Below, in pieces: positions 53,502 through 63,966 of a DNA stretch of 64,000 nucleotides. The DNA is from Duganella sacchari. Lineage in GTDB: Bacteria > Pseudomonadota > Gammaproteobacteria > Burkholderiales > Burkholderiaceae_D. The notes under the pieces were generated by a model. That model had not been told where the DNA came from, did not search any database, and saw only the letters and a list, made by a program, of their open reading frames with translations. A program made the position numbers and the translations under genes. The stretch's first letter is position 1; each line of letters opens with the position of its first letter. The DNA lies in the NCBI RefSeq assembly GCF_900143065.1, contig NZ_FRCX01000001.1, positions 496,001-560,000 of the forward strand. Direction: 5' to 3'.

Positions 53502-56195
53502 TCAGCCCAGCTTGGCCTTCATATCGTTGGCCTTGACCACCTGGTCGGGATTGCCGCCGCGCAGCACTTCATCGAGCAGCTCGCGCGCACCTTCCTTGTC
53601 GCCGATTTCCTGATAGGCGATGGCCAGGTCCAGCTTGGTATCCATTTCCATGTGATGGGCGGACAGCGGCTCGTTGTTGGCGGGGGCCGGTGCGGCGGGC
53701 GCTTCCAGCGCCGCAGCGGTATCGCCGCCCAGCGCGTCGCTGAGGTCCAGATCGATGCTGGACAGGTCAAAGTCCGGCGCCGCCGGGGCAGGCGCTGGCG
53801 TGATGTGCTCCACCTCGCCCGGCAGATCCAGCGCGGTGTCGAAGTCCATCGCCGGCGTGTCCACTTTAGGTGGCTCGGTGAAGGCAGGCACTTCCGGGAT
53901 GTCAAAGCCGGCCAGGTCCAGATCCAGCGGATCGGATACTTCCGCAGGCTTGGCGGTTTCCACGGCCGGCCTTGCCGGCAGATCCAGGCCGAAATCCAGG
54001 TCCATATCATTGATCGGCGCCGGTGGGGCTGGCATTTCAATCGCAGGCGCGGGCGCTTCGACCGGTTCGAAGTTCAAACCGCCCAGGTCAAAGTCCATCA
54101 GGTTGTCCGACTCCGCCGCCACCGAGGCAGGCGATACCGAAGCATCGGCCGCCTGCGGCAGCGCGGTGTCCAGATCGGCGCCAAAGTCCAGCGGCTCCGC
54201 AGCTGGAGCTGGAGCAGCATCCTGGCTCAGGTCCAGATCCAGTGCCGACGGTGCAGCGGCTTCAGCTGGCGTGTAGGTATTGAAATCACTGCCGAAGTCC
54301 GACGCGGCGGCGGCCGCAGCAGCACCCGCCACGGCTGCCGTGGTGACCGGGGCCGTATCAAACGCCGTATTGCCGCCGTCTTTGCCCTCGGTGTAGAGAG
54401 GGTTGGCAGGATCCAGCGCCTGCCCCATGGCGGCGACCTGCGCCCACTCGTCGCCCTGGCCACGGGTCAGCGAGTATAGTTCGGAGGCCTGGGTTTCAAA
54501 CGCGCGCGCGTCCTTGCGGGCGACGTAGATTTCCAGCAGTTTCAGGCGCACAGCATGGCGCTCCGGATGGGTGCGCAGTGCTTCTTTGAGAATTTCTTCC
54601 GCCTGCGCATCGCGGCCGTAGGCGATGTAGACGTCGGCTTCCGCCACAGGATCCACCTCATTGGTGTCCAGCTGGCTGGCCGATGGTGCGAAATTGGAAT
54701 TGAATACGCTGTTGTTGGTGTCCACGCTCTGGCCACCGGCATCAGCGATCAGCGGCTGTGGTGGCGGCAACGCGGTATCGCCGAGAATCGACGCCTCATC
54801 AGGCGGCACGATGAATTTCTTGCGACGGCGCGATGCCATGATACCCACCGCGCCCAGCAGCAAGGCCGCAGCGGCCGCGCCCACGTAGTTGATGTTGTCC
54901 ATCAGGACTTCAAAGAAGCTCGGCTCGGCCAGTTTCTTCGGCGGCAGCACCAGCGTGCGCTTGGGCTTGTGTTCGGCAGGCGGCGCTTCCGCCGCCATCG
55001 AAGCCGAAGCTGATGCCGATGCCGAAGCTGGCGGCGGCTTGACCTCGGTAGCGGCCTTGTTCTTGACGGTCATCAGCTTCTCAAGGTCGCTGACGTTCTT
55101 TTCCAGCTCCTTGACGCGGGCGGCCGCTTCATCCACCTGCTTCTGCTTGGCGATCTTGTCCTCTTCCGCTGCCTGGCCGGTCTTGCCTTGCTGAGGCGCG
55201 GCGGTGGTGGCCTTGGACAGCGTCAGCTTGTCCTTGGCGGTGTTGGCGGCATTCGGCTTCTCTTCTACCTTGGCGGTAATTTTGCCTGAGACGTTCTGCG
55301 ACGCATCCGCTTCCTTGGCCGGCGTGCTGGCAGCGACCTGGCCGGCCAGCTTGGCGCGGTAGGCGTTGAAATCGGTAGCATGCGCGACGACCACGCCGCG
55401 CGCTTCGTCACCGCCCACAGCGCGGATGGCGTCAGCGTCCGGCACGGCAAGGATCTGGCCCGATTTCAGGCGGTTCATATTGTTGCCGCTGAAGGCTTCC
55501 GGATTGGCGCGGTACAGCGCCACCAGCATCATGTCCAGCGACACATCGACCGGCTTGACCTGGTTGGCGATGCGGGTCAGATTATCGCCCTGCTTGACGG
55601 TGTACTCGCTAGCCGCCTGCTTGACCGGCGCCGCTGGCTTGCGTGATGGCGCGGCAGCCGGCGCTTGTGCCTGTGGCGCTGCCGGGTTTGCAGCCGATGC
55701 TCCAGCAGCGGGCGCTGCGGCACGGTTGGCGACATCGACCGGCGCCGTCACTTGTGGCGCTTGCGTGGCGCGCAGGTCTGGCGGGTCCAGCAGGAAGGTG
55801 TATTCGCGGACCATGCGGCCGCCGTTCCAGTTCAGTTCCAGCAGCATGTCAACGAACGGTTCGTTGATCGGCTGGCTGGAGCTGACTTTGATGACCTGTT
55901 TGCCGTTGCGCGGCTCGACTTCAAAACGCAGCGACATCAGCGCCGGGTTGAAATCGATATTGGCCGAGCGGAAGGCATCGGCCGGCGCCAGCCTGGCGAC
56001 CAGCGCGCTGGCTTCCTCCGGGGTCACTGCAGTCAGTTCGATTTCCGCCCGCAGTGGCTGGCCCAGCGACGACAGGACAGTCAGCTTGCCCAGTCCCGCC
56101 GCATTTGCTGACGCGGCCAACAACACGGCGCTGGCAACCGCGCTGGTGAGTGTCTTCAGCGCGAACGAAACAATGGGGCGATTTTGTACAGGCAT
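53502..56195 (-). CDS. fimV: FimV/HubP-family polar and motility protein
   Basis: This 897-residue inner-membrane protein starts at MPVQNRPIVSFALKTL. It has a signal-like helix, the FimV N-terminal domain with SSLGQPLRAEIEL, a LysM domain (YTVKQGDNLTRIANQV, about 205-265) for peptidoglycan binding, a coiled coil, one transmembrane helix (about 440-460), an acidic cytoplasmic region and a C-terminal TPR-like FimV domain (DLAIAYQEIGDKEGARELLDEV). It organises cell poles and supports type IV pilus function. It sits between asd and truA, its standard place. Confidence 0.92.
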   Translation of the reverse strand: MPVQNRPIVSFALKTLTSAVASAVLLAASANAAGLGKLTVLSSLGQPLRAEIELTAVTPEEASALVARLAPADAFRSANIDFNPALMSLRFEVEPRNGKQVIKVSSSQPINEPFVDMLLELNWNGGRMVREYTFLLDPPDLRATQAPQVTAPVDVANRAAAPAAGASAANPAAPQAQAPAAAPSRKPAAPVKQAASEYTVKQGDNLTRIANQVKPVDVSLDMMLVALYRANPEAFSGNNMNRLKSGQILAVPDADAIRAVGGDEARGVVVAHATDFNAYRAKLAGQVAASTPAKEADASQNVSGKITAKVEEKPNAANTAKDKLTLSKATTAAPQQGKTGQAAEEDKIAKQKQVDEAAARVKELEKNVSDLEKLMTVKNKAATEVKPPPASASASASASMAAEAPPAEHKPKRTLVLPPKKLAEPSFFEVLMDNINYVGAAAAALLLGAVGIMASRRRKKFIVPPDEASILGDTALPPPQPLIADAGGQSVDTNNSVFNSNFAPSASQLDTNEVDPVAEADVYIAYGRDAQAEEILKEALRTHPERHAVRLKLLEIYVARKDARAFETQASELYSLTRGQGDEWAQVAAMGQALDPANPLYTEGKDGGNTAFDTAPVTTAAVAGAAAAAAASDFGSDFNTYTPAEAAAPSALDLDLSQDAAPAPAAEPLDFGADLDTALPQAADASVSPASVAAESDNLMDFDLGGLNFEPVEAPAPAIEMPAPPAPINDMDLDFGLDLPARPAVETAKPAEVSDPLDLDLAGFDIPEVPAFTEPPKVDTPAMDFDTALDLPGEVEHITPAPAPAAPDFDLSSIDLDLSDALGGDTAAALEAPAAPAPANNEPLSAHHMEMDTKLDLAIAYQEIGDKEGARELLDEVLRGGNPDQVVKANDMKAKLG

Positions 56196-56302
56196 AGTGG
56201 GTGTTTTTATGATTGTCAGAGAGAAAATGTTACTTTCCCGGATATACCAACATAACATCATGCTTAGGAGCATGCAAGCTTTGCACCACTGTAAACCAAC
56301 AA

Positions 56303-56342
56303 AAGGGGTTTCCCCTATGAGAACACATAGGAAAAACCCCTT
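56303..56342 (-). terminator. Long stem-loop terminator after asd
   Basis: Two 17-nt arms (AAGGGGTTTCCCCTATG and CATAGGAAAAACCCCTT) pair with two mismatches around a 6-nt loop. On the minus strand the hairpin is followed by TTTTGTT. It separates asd from the fimV promoter. Confidence 0.8.
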
Positions 56343-56391
56343 CTCTTACCACGATGGAGCAGCCTGAACGGCCGTGCCACGTTTTGCGGGT

Positions 56392-57519
56392 TTACTGGTC
56401 CAGCACGATGCGCAGCATGCGGCGCAGCGGTTCGGCCGCGCCCCACAGCAGCTGGTCGCCCACCGTGAACGCCGACAGGTAATCCGGACCCATGCTCATC
56501 TTGCGCAGACGGCCCACCGGGATCGTCAGGCTGCCGGTCACGGCCGCTGGCGACAGATCCTTGACCGATGCTTCACGCGTATTCGGCACCACTTTCGACC
56601 ATTGATTGGCCGATGCAATGATGTCGGTGATTTCATCCAGCGGCACATCCTTGGTCAGCTTGATGGTCAGCGCTTGCGAGTGGCAGCGCATGGCGCCGAT
56701 ACGCACGCACAGGCCATCGACCGGAATCGATTTCGAGCCGAAGTCGGCGCCCAGGCCCAGGATCTTGTTGGTCTCGGCGCCAGCTTTCCACTCTTCCTTC
56801 GACTGGCCATTGCCCAGATCCTTGTCGATCCAGGGGATCAGGTTGCCAGCCAGCGGCGCGCCGAACTGCTTGATCTCTTCCGCCGACAGGCCATGCTGGG
56901 TCGCCAGCACCTGACGGTCGATTTCCAGGATGGCTGAAGCAGGATCGTCCAGCAGCGGCTTGACGGCGCCGTTGATGGTGCCGAACTGGGTCAGCAGTTC
57001 CCGCATATGCTGCGCGCCGCCGCCCGAAGCTGCCTGGTAGGTCATCGAGGTCATCCACTCGACCAGGCCTTGCTGGAACAGGCCGCCCAGGCCGATCAGC
57101 ATGCACGACACGGTGCAGTTACCACCGATGAAGTTCTTCACGCCCTTGCCCAGCGCGTCCTTGATGACGTGCATATTGACCGGATCCAGCACGATGACCG
57201 CGTCTTTTTCCATGCGCAGCGTCGACGCCGCATCGATCCAGTAGCCGTTCCAGCCGGCCGCGCGCAGTTTCGGGAACACTTCGGTGGTGTAGTCGCCGCC
57301 CTGGCACGAAATGATGATTTCGCATTTCTTGAGTTCGTCGATATCGGTGGCGCTTTTCAGCTTGGTTTCATTCTTGGCCATGGCTGGCGCATTGCCGCCC
57401 GGATTAGAAGTGGTGAAGAACACTGGTTCGATGTGAGCGAAATCGCCCTCTTCCTGCATGCGTTGCATCAGGACCGACCCCACCATGCCGCGCCAACCTA
57501 CCAGACCTACGAGTTTCAT
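56392..57519 (-). CDS. asd: Aspartate-semialdehyde dehydrogenase
   Basis: Asd makes aspartate semialdehyde for lysine, threonine, methionine and diaminopimelate. The 375-residue protein has [17 protein letters not shown] (NADP loop), the catalytic Cys in GGNCTVSCM (about 134) and the active-site His in MRCHSQALT. It is the gamma/beta-proteobacterial long form. It follows leuB by 24 nt. Confidence 0.97.
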   Translation of the reverse strand: MKLVGLVGWRGMVGSVLMQRMQEEGDFAHIEPVFFTTSNPGGNAPAMAKNETKLKSATDIDELKKCEIIISCQGGDYTTEVFPKLRAAGWNGYWIDAASTLRMEKDAVIVLDPVNMHVIKDALGKGVKNFIGGNCTVSCMLIGLGGLFQQGLVEWMTSMTYQAASGGGAQHMRELLTQFGTINGAVKPLLDDPASAILEIDRQVLATQHGLSAEEIKQFGAPLAGNLIPWIDKDLGNGQSKEEWKAGAETNKILGLGADFGSKSIPVDGLCVRIGAMRCHSQALTIKLTKDVPLDEITDIIASANQWSKVVPNTREASVKDLSPAAVTGSLTIPVGRLRKMSMGPDYLSAFTVGDQLLWGAAEPLRRMLRIVLDQ

Positions 57520-57543
57520 TTTTCTTCCTTTGTGTGTAATGCG

Positions 57544-58611
57544 TTACAGTGCCGCGACGACCGCGTTGCCCATCTCTTCGGTACCGACCTTGGTGGTGCC
57601 CGCTTCATAGATGTCGGCGGTGCGCAGGCCTTGGGCCAGCACTTTCTTGACGGCGCTTTCGATGCGGTCGGCCTGCTCAACCTTGTTCAGCGAGAAGCGC
57701 AGCATCATGGCGGCCGACAGGATGGTGGCCAGCGGATTGGCGATGCCTTTGCCGGCGATGTCCGGCGCCGAGCCGTGCGATGGTTCGTACAGGCCCTTGT
57801 TGTTGGCATCCAGCGATGCCGATGGCAGCATGCCGATCGAACCGGTCAGCATGGCCGCCGCGTCCGACAGGATGTCGCCAAACATATTGCCGGTGACGAT
57901 GACGTCAAACTTCTTCGGCGCGCGCACCAGCTGCATCGCGGCGTTATCCACGTACATATGGTCCAGCGCCACGTCCGGGTATTCCTTGTGGACGTCGGTG
58001 ACGATGTCTTTCCAGAACTGGAAGGTCTCCAGCACATTGGCCTTGTCCACCGAGGTCAGGCGCTTGCCGCGTTTTTGCGCTGCCTGGAACGCCACGTGGG
58101 CGATGCGGCGGATTTCGCCTTCCGCATAGCGCATGGTGTCGAAGCCTTCGCGCTGGCCCTTGAACGGACCGTCGGGGCACTCGCGCACGCCGCGCGGCTG
58201 GCCGAAGTAAATATCGCCGGTCAGTTCGCGCACGATCAGGATGTCCAGGCCCGACACCACTTCCGGCTTCAGCGTCGAGGCGCCCGCCAGTTCCGGGTAC
58301 AGGATGGCCGGACGCAGATTGCCGAACAGGCCCAGGTTCTTGCGCAGGCCCAGGATCGCCTGCTCAGGACGCAGCGGACGATCCAGCGTGTCGTACTTCC
58401 AGTCGCCGACGGCGCCAAACAGCACGGCGTCCGCGTCCTTGGCCAGCTTGAGCGTGGCGTCCGGCAGCGGATGGCCGCTGGCTTCGTAGCCAGCGCCGCC
58501 GACCGGGGCGGTTTCCATCTCAAATTTTTCGCCCAGCGCGTTCAGTACCTTGACCGCTTGGGTGACGATTTCCGGACCGATGCCATCGCCCGGGAGGATT
58601 GCAATTTTCAT
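57544..58611 (-). CDS. leuB: 3-isopropylmalate dehydrogenase
   Basis: LeuB oxidises and decarboxylates 3-isopropylmalate in leucine synthesis. The 355-residue protein starts [16 protein letters not shown] and has the signature [17 protein letters not shown] with metal-binding Asp residues. It lies 12 nt after leuD and 24 nt before asd. Confidence 0.97.
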   Translation of the reverse strand: MKIAILPGDGIGPEIVTQAVKVLNALGEKFEMETAPVGGAGYEASGHPLPDATLKLAKDADAVLFGAVGDWKYDTLDRPLRPEQAILGLRKNLGLFGNLRPAILYPELAGASTLKPEVVSGLDILIVRELTGDIYFGQPRGVRECPDGPFKGQREGFDTMRYAEGEIRRIAHVAFQAAQKRGKRLTSVDKANVLETFQFWKDIVTDVHKEYPDVALDHMYVDNAAMQLVRAPKKFDVIVTGNMFGDILSDAAAMLTGSIGMLPSASLDANNKGLYEPSHGSAPDIAGKGIANPLATILSAAMMLRFSLNKVEQADRIESAVKKVLAQGLRTADIYEAGTTKVGTEEMGNAVVAAL

Positions 58612-58623
58612 GAGTTGTTTTCT

Positions 58624-59271
58624 TTAGATGACGTTAGCCAACCAGGGTTGGTTTGCCAGATGGCGCTCTTCGAATCCACGGATGGTGTCGGCGTGGCGCA
58701 GCGTCAGGCCGATATCGTCAAGCCCGTTCATCAGGCAGTATTTGCGGAAGGCGTCGATCTCGAATGGGTAGGAGAGACTGCCGTTGCTGGTGGAAATGCG
58801 CTGCTGCTCAAGATCCACCACCAGCTTGTATCCGGGGAAGGCCTTGACTTCATTGAACAGATGATCGATCTGCGCTTCAGTTAATACGATGGGCAGCAAG
58901 CCGCTCTTGAAACAGTTGTTGAAGAAGATGTCGGCAAACGATGGCGCAACGATGGCGCGGAAGCCGTACTGGTCCAGTGCCCAGGGCGCATGCTCGCGCG
59001 AGGAGCCGCAGCCGAAGTTCTTGCGGGTCAGCAGGATCGAGGCGCCCTGATAGCGCGGCTCGTTCAGCACGAAGTCTGGATTCAGTGGACGATTGCTGTT
59101 GTCCATGCCCGGTTCGCCGTGATCGAGATAGCGCCACTCGTCAAACAGGTTGGGGCCAAAGCCGGTGCGGTGGATGGACTTCAGGAACTGCTTCGGGATG
59201 ATGGCGTCGGTGTCGACATTCGCGCGATCCAGCGGCGCAACCAAACCTTCGTAAATGGTAAATTTTTCCAT
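58624..59271 (-). CDS. leuD: 3-isopropylmalate dehydratase small subunit
   Basis: This 215-residue small (swivel) subunit works with LeuC to isomerise isopropylmalate. It has [11 protein letters not shown] and the substrate loop [15 protein letters not shown]. It is separated from leuC by an entericidin gene, a common arrangement in this group. Confidence 0.97.
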   Translation of the reverse strand: MEKFTIYEGLVAPLDRANVDTDAIIPKQFLKSIHRTGFGPNLFDEWRYLDHGEPGMDNSNRPLNPDFVLNEPRYQGASILLTRKNFGCGSSREHAPWALDQYGFRAIVAPSFADIFFNNCFKSGLLPIVLTEAQIDHLFNEVKAFPGYKLVVDLEQQRISTSNGSLSYPFEIDAFRKYCLMNGLDDIGLTLRHADTIRGFEERHLANQPWLANVI

Positions 59272-59310
59272 GATCGTATTTTGTGGACGGGCGCCTGGCC
59301 CGCCGGTTCT

Positions 59311-59436
59311 TTAATGGCCTGAGGCGCCCTGCACTGCCTGCCCCGCTTTTTGGATGTCCTTGCCCATGCCGGAAATGGTGTTGCAGCCGGTCAGGATGAA
59401 GGTAGCGATAATGGTCAGTGCGAAGATCTTTTTCAT
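59311..59436 (-). CDS. ecn: Entericidin A/B-family small lipoprotein
   Basis: This 41-residue lipoprotein starts MKKIFALTIIATFILTGC, with a lipobox LTGC, so Cys18 should be acylated after signal peptidase II cleavage. The mature tail contains NTISGMGKDIQKAGQAVQGA, the entericidin hallmark of a short amphipathic helix. In enterobacteria entericidins A and B act as antidote and toxin. Here only one copy lies between leuC and leuD. It was too short for routine gene-length cut-offs. Confidence 0.88.
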   Translation of the reverse strand: MKKIFALTIIATFILTGCNTISGMGKDIQKAGQAVQGASGH

Positions 59437-59481
59437 GATGTTTTCCTAGTTTCAGTGCGGCGCCTCAGCCGCTTTTAAAAT

Positions 59482-60882
59482 TCAGTGCAGTGTGCGGACG
59501 TCGACGAAGTGGCCGGCGATCCCGGCTGCCGCTGCCATGGCCGGCGACACCAGATGGGTGCGGCCGCCCTGGCCTTGACGGCCTTCGAAGTTACGGTTGG
59601 AGGTCGACGCGCAGCGCTCGCCCGGTTCCAGACGGTCGGCGTTCATGGCCAGGCACATCGAGCAGCCCGGCTCGCGCCATTCGAAGCCGGCGGCCTTGAA
59701 GATCTGGTCCAGCCCTTCGCGTTCCGCCTGCTCTTTGACCAGGCCCGAGCCCGGGACCACCAGCGCCAGCTTGACGTTGGAGGCGCGCTGCTTGCCACGC
59801 ACCACGGCGGCGGCGGCACGCAAGTCTTCAATGCGCGAGTTGGTGCAGGAACCGATGAACACCTTGTCGATGCGGATGTCTTCGATGGCGGTGTTGGGCT
59901 TCAGGTCCATATACACCAGTGCCTTCTCGATGGCGCTGCGCTTGACGCTGTCTTTTTCGTGGTCCGGGTCCGGCACGCGGCCGTCGACCGGCAGCACCAT
60001 TTCAGGCGACGTGCCCCAGGTGACCTGCGGCTTGATGTCGGCAGCGTTGAGCGTGACGACGAGGTCGAACTTGGCGCCCGCGTCGGTGTGCAGCGTGCGC
60101 CAGTAGTTGACGGCCAGATCCCAGTGCGGACCGGCCGGCGAGAACGGACGGCCTTTGACGTAGTTGATGGTGGTGTCGTCGACGCCGATGATGCCGGCGC
60201 GGGCGCCCGCTTCAATCGCCATATTGCAGACCGTCATACGGCCTTCCATCGACAGCGCACGGATGGCCGAACCGCCGAATTCAATACAGTAGCCGGTGCC
60301 GCCTGCGGTGCCGATCCTGCCGATGATGGCCAGCACGATGTCTTTCGCGGTGACGCCGTCCGGCAGCACGCCGTCAACCTGCACCAGCATGGCCTTGGAT
60401 TTCTTTTGCAGCAGGGTCTGGGTCGCCAGCACATGCTCCACTTCCGAGGTGCCGATGCCATGCGCCAACGCGCCAAACGCGCCGTGGGTCGAAGTGTGCG
60501 AGTCGCCGCAGACCACGGTCATGCCCGGCAAGGTCGCGCCCTGCTCAGGGCCGATCACATGGACGATCCCCTGGCGCTTGTCGTTCATGTTGAAATAGGT
60601 CAGGCCGTAGGACTTGGCGTTCTTGTCCAGCGTTTCAACCTGCAGGCGCGAAACCGGATCGGCAATGCCTTCGGCGCGCGAGGTGGTTGGCACGTTGTGG
60701 TCGGCCACCGCCAGGTTGGCGGACAGCCGCCATGGCTGGCGATTGGCGGCGCGCAGGCCGTCAAATGCCTGCGGGCTGGTCACTTCATGCACCAGGTGGC
60801 GATCAATGTAGAGGATGGTCGTGCCGTCTTCTTCGGTACGGACCACGTGGGATTCCCAGAGTTTGTCGTAAAGCGTCTTCAT
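59482..60882 (-). CDS. leuC: 3-isopropylmalate dehydratase large subunit
   Basis: LeuC is the [4Fe-4S] aconitase-like subunit. The 466-residue protein has [17 protein letters not shown], and the cluster Cys residues lie in GSCTNSR and [10 protein letters not shown]. It is the first gene of the leuC-ecn-leuD-leuB-asd unit. The 200-bp gap upstream holds its likely promoter (no confident -35/-10 pair) and the cheA terminator. Confidence 0.97.
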   Translation of the reverse strand: MKTLYDKLWESHVVRTEEDGTTILYIDRHLVHEVTSPQAFDGLRAANRQPWRLSANLAVADHNVPTTSRAEGIADPVSRLQVETLDKNAKSYGLTYFNMNDKRQGIVHVIGPEQGATLPGMTVVCGDSHTSTHGAFGALAHGIGTSEVEHVLATQTLLQKKSKAMLVQVDGVLPDGVTAKDIVLAIIGRIGTAGGTGYCIEFGGSAIRALSMEGRMTVCNMAIEAGARAGIIGVDDTTINYVKGRPFSPAGPHWDLAVNYWRTLHTDAGAKFDLVVTLNAADIKPQVTWGTSPEMVLPVDGRVPDPDHEKDSVKRSAIEKALVYMDLKPNTAIEDIRIDKVFIGSCTNSRIEDLRAAAAVVRGKQRASNVKLALVVPGSGLVKEQAEREGLDQIFKAAGFEWREPGCSMCLAMNADRLEPGERCASTSNRNFEGRQGQGGRTHLVSPAMAAAAGIAGHFVDVRTLH

Positions 60883-61026
60883 GATGTTTTTTACGTACTG
60901 CTACTATTATCCAACTTGATTATGCCATATTGTGCAATGCAATAGCAGCCACCGCGGTCCAGCCTCATGAGCCCGACGCCTTCTGCATACCGATTCACTT
61001 GGTATGACCCCTTGTTCTTTACTGCG

Positions 61027-61058
61027 AAAAAAAAGCCTGCGTGAACGCAGGCTTTTTG
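61027..61058. terminator. Bidirectional terminator after cheA
   Basis: A perfect 8-bp stem (GCCTGCGT / ACGCAGGC) with a 2-base centre is flanked by eight A and five T residues. It lies just beyond the cheA stop codon on the minus strand and ends that transcript. Confidence 0.88.
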
Positions 61059-61082
61059 GTCTTCTGACCCGAGTCTACCGAC

Positions 61083-62990
61083 TCAGGCCGCCATGCGTAC
61101 ACTACCTCGACAACCGTCCATTAGGAACGATAGGCCTACCACTAGCACCAGCTCGCCCTCTGCAGAGCGCGCCGTGCCGGTAATGCCCTCGACGGTAATC
61201 GCGGTCATCGGTTTAATCACCAGGTCAGCAGTGCCATCCACCGCTTCCACGGCCAGGATGTACGGCTGTGGTGCCGAGACAACAATGCCCACCTTCTCGC
61301 GGCAGCTCTCGTAGCCCAGCGAATCGGCCAGCGAACGCACTGGCAGCGGACGGCCCTGATCTTTCAGCACCGGTGCGCCGCCAACTTCCATGAACACTTC
61401 CGGCAGCTCGACCACGCGCTGTACCACGGCCATCGGCAGCGCCAGTGCAGCGCCCGAGGTCGAGACCAGCATGGTCGGCACGATCGACAGCTCGATCGGC
61501 AGGCGGATGGAGAACTTGGTGCCCTTGCCCAGCTCGGACTCGATCTGGATGGCGCCACGGTTTTTCTCCACGGCGGTCTTCACCACGTCCATGCCGACAC
61601 CGCGGCCGGACACGCTGGACGCCACTTCCTTGGTCGAGAACCCTGGCAAGAATACCAGCTGCAGGCAGTCGTCGGTGGATAACTGCGCCGATTCGGAGAT
61701 CAGGCCTTTCTGCAGCGCCTTCGCGCGCAGCTTGACCGGGTCCATGCCCTTGCCGTCATCCTGCAGCACGATCATGACGCTGTTGGCTTCCTGCCATGCC
61801 TTGAGCTGGATGAAGGACTTGATCGGCTTGCCGGCAATCGCGCGCTCTTCCGGCGTTTCGACGCCGTGGTCCAGCGAATTGCGCAGCATGTGCACCAGCG
61901 GATCGTACAGCGAATCGACCACCACGCGGTCGACTTCGGTCTCCGCACCTTCGATGTTCAGATCGACTTCCTTGCCCAGATCCTTGGCCAGTTCGCGCAC
62001 CAGGCGTGGGAACTTCTGGAACAGGCGGCCAACTGGCTGCATGCGGGTCGCCAGCGTGGCGCGTTGCAGTTCGGTCGAGTAGCGCGAGGCGCGTTCCAGC
62101 GTTTCCGCCAGCGTCGACATCAGCGTCTGCGCCTGGCCTTCAAACTTGAACTGCATCAGGCGTTCCAGCAGCACGGCAGCCTGGTTGGCGGCCTGCACGG
62201 ATTCGCCCGCCACTTCCAGCAGCGCATCGAGCTTGACGGCGTCGATACGGATCGATTCTTCCTTGGCGGGTGCGGATTGTGGACGTTCTTCCCTTTTCTC
62301 GGCCACTTCGCGCTTGGCAGACGGCGCTACTTTGACTTCCGCAGCGACGGCGGCAATCTCGGCCGAGCTCGGCGCAACCGTTGCCGGTGCAGCGGCGGCG
62401 ACCTGTGCCGGCGCAGCGGCAACCGGTGCTGGCGCGGAACGGGTATAGCTGCCCGCCGGCATCACGACTTCGTACATGCCTTCCCAGTCCAGGCCATCCG
62501 GCGAGGAAACGGCGGCCGGCGTTGCCGCAGCAGCTGGCGCCGGCGCCGGTGCAGCAGCTGCCGGGGCCGGCGCTGGTGCGGCGGCCTTGGCTGGCGCGGT
62601 GTCGGTCTTGCCGGCGATGGCGTCGTTGAGCAGGGTTTCCAGGTCTTTCGGCAGCGCGGGCAGGCTGTCCGGCTCGGCGCCGTTGTTCAGTTCAGCCAGC
62701 TGGTCGGCGACAAAGCCCGATGCTTGCAGCGCGGCCTCGATCGACAGCGGCGTCACCGGTGCGGCTCCGGTGCGCAGCGCATCAAACAGGTTTTCGGTCA
62801 GGTGACAAGCCGTCACCATCGCTGGCAGGCCCATGAAACCGGCGCCGCCCTTGATGGTGTGGAACGAACGGAACACTGCATTGAGTGTCTCTTTATTGTC
62901 CGGGTCACGTTCGAGCCGCAGCAGATGCTCTTCTACATTGACCGCCAGATCCATCGCCTCGACGACGAAATCCCTCAGCATATCGTCCAT
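61083..62990 (-). CDS. cheA: Chemotaxis histidine kinase CheA, apparently lacking P2
   Basis: This 635-residue kinase has a P1 HPt domain with the phosphorylated His44 (FHTIKGGAGF), a long Ala/Pro-rich linker (about 130-240), the P3 dimerisation helices (about 245-310), the ATPase domain with HMLRNSLDHGVETPEER, DDGKGMDP and GRGVGMDVVK, and a CheW-like P5 domain (about 500-635). The usual P2 CheY-docking domain is not seen; only a short DGLDWEGMYEV stretch interrupts the linker. Its start overlaps the cheZ stop by one base (TAATG). It phosphorylates CheY-type regulators encoded outside the window. Confidence 0.93.
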   Translation of the reverse strand: MDDMLRDFVVEAMDLAVNVEEHLLRLERDPDNKETLNAVFRSFHTIKGGAGFMGLPAMVTACHLTENLFDALRTGAAPVTPLSIEAALQASGFVADQLAELNNGAEPDSLPALPKDLETLLNDAIAGKTDTAPAKAAAPAPAPAAAAPAPAPAAAATPAAVSSPDGLDWEGMYEVVMPAGSYTRSAPAPVAAAPAQVAAAAPATVAPSSAEIAAVAAEVKVAPSAKREVAEKREERPQSAPAKEESIRIDAVKLDALLEVAGESVQAANQAAVLLERLMQFKFEGQAQTLMSTLAETLERASRYSTELQRATLATRMQPVGRLFQKFPRLVRELAKDLGKEVDLNIEGAETEVDRVVVDSLYDPLVHMLRNSLDHGVETPEERAIAGKPIKSFIQLKAWQEANSVMIVLQDDGKGMDPVKLRAKALQKGLISESAQLSTDDCLQLVFLPGFSTKEVASSVSGRGVGMDVVKTAVEKNRGAIQIESELGKGTKFSIRLPIELSIVPTMLVSTSGAALALPMAVVQRVVELPEVFMEVGGAPVLKDQGRPLPVRSLADSLGYESCREKVGIVVSAPQPYILAVEAVDGTADLVIKPMTAITVEGITGTARSAEGELVLVVGLSFLMDGCRGSVRMAA

Positions 62991-63826
62991 TAGAACCCCA
63001 GATCGGCAAGAAGGTCGTCAACACTATCCTGGCTCAGCGCAACGGTCGGCGCCGAGGGGCCCTGCATCAGAGATACTTCTTTTTGCGCAATTTTTTCCTT
63101 GACGCTAGGCGGCGCATTGTCTTTCAGCAGCTGCGCCAGTTCGGATTCCACCGTTTTGGTGATGTGCACCACTTTCTTGATCAGCTGGCCCGTGATGTCC
63201 TGGAAGTCCTGCGCCATCATGATGTCCAGCAGGCGGGCTTTTTCCGCTTCCGTGGCCGCCGAGACGGCCACCGCGAACTTTTGCGAATCGCCGGCCAGCT
63301 GCTTGAACTGTTCCAGGCTCAGCTTGCCGGCGAACAGGTCGGCCCAGCGGTTTTCCATGTCTTTGGATTGTTTCGACAGCACGTCCTGTTCCGGCATGCC
63401 TTCGTCCAGGGTGTTGAGCACCTTGTTGGCGGCCTGTTCGGTCAGCGAGGCCACGTATTCGAGGCGGTCCTGGGCGTCGCTGATCTGGGTGGCGGCTTCG
63501 GTCAGCGCCTTGTCGTAGCCCAGTTCACGCAACGAATCGTGCAGCAGGCGCACAATCCCGCCCAGACGTTCGAACATCTGGCCCTTGTCGACATTGCCAT
63601 CCTCTTCCTCGCCACCGGCTTCGGCGGCAGCGGCGGGCGCCGGCGCAGGCTCGGCGGCGGCCGCATCGGGCGGGCGGGCCGCAGCGACTTCTTCAAACAG
63701 ACTTTCCAGATCATCTTCCGCAGCGGCGGCCGGCGCGGGTGCTGGCGCTGGAGCGGGCGCAGCTGCTTTGCTCTGAGCGGACACTTCTTCAAATAATGCG
63801 TCGAAATCGTCAGCGGCGTTAGTCAT
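62990..63826 (-). CDS. cheZ: CheY-P phosphatase CheZ
   Basis: This 278-residue protein dephosphorylates CheY. The catalytic segment AQDFQDITGQ carries the conserved Asp and Gln. The C-terminal CheY-binding peptide DSVDDLLADLGF is intact. It has an unusual Ala/Pro-rich N-terminal extension (about 1-75) with two acidic motifs, DDFDALFEEV and DDLESLFEEV. The extension looks like tethered peptide ligands joined by flexible linkers. It is co-transcribed with cheA. Confidence 0.93.
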   Translation of the reverse strand: MTNAADDFDALFEEVSAQSKAAAPAPAPAPAPAAAAEDDLESLFEEVAAARPPDAAAAEPAPAPAAAAEAGGEEEDGNVDKGQMFERLGGIVRLLHDSLRELGYDKALTEAATQISDAQDRLEYVASLTEQAANKVLNTLDEGMPEQDVLSKQSKDMENRWADLFAGKLSLEQFKQLAGDSQKFAVAVSAATEAEKARLLDIMMAQDFQDITGQLIKKVVHITKTVESELAQLLKDNAPPSVKEKIAQKEVSLMQGPSAPTVALSQDSVDDLLADLGF

Positions 63827-63943
63827 AATCCCTGCTTCTCCATATTTGGTAAATTTGCTGCCCTAAACTAGCTGTATTTGGAGATACTAACATTGGATAG
63901 AACAAGGAAGTAAGCCGCGCGACACAAAAGTAGTGCTTTGGTG

Positions 63944-63966
63944 CAAAAAAATCCTGTAAAAAGGAT
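63944..63966 (-). terminator. Weak terminator upstream of cheZ
   Basis: A 5-bp stem (ATCCT / AGGAT) with a 6-nt loop is followed on the minus strand by seven T residues. It could end the transcript of the gene beyond the right edge of the window. The rest of 63827-64000 shows no gene and no clear promoter to my eye. Confidence 0.45.
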
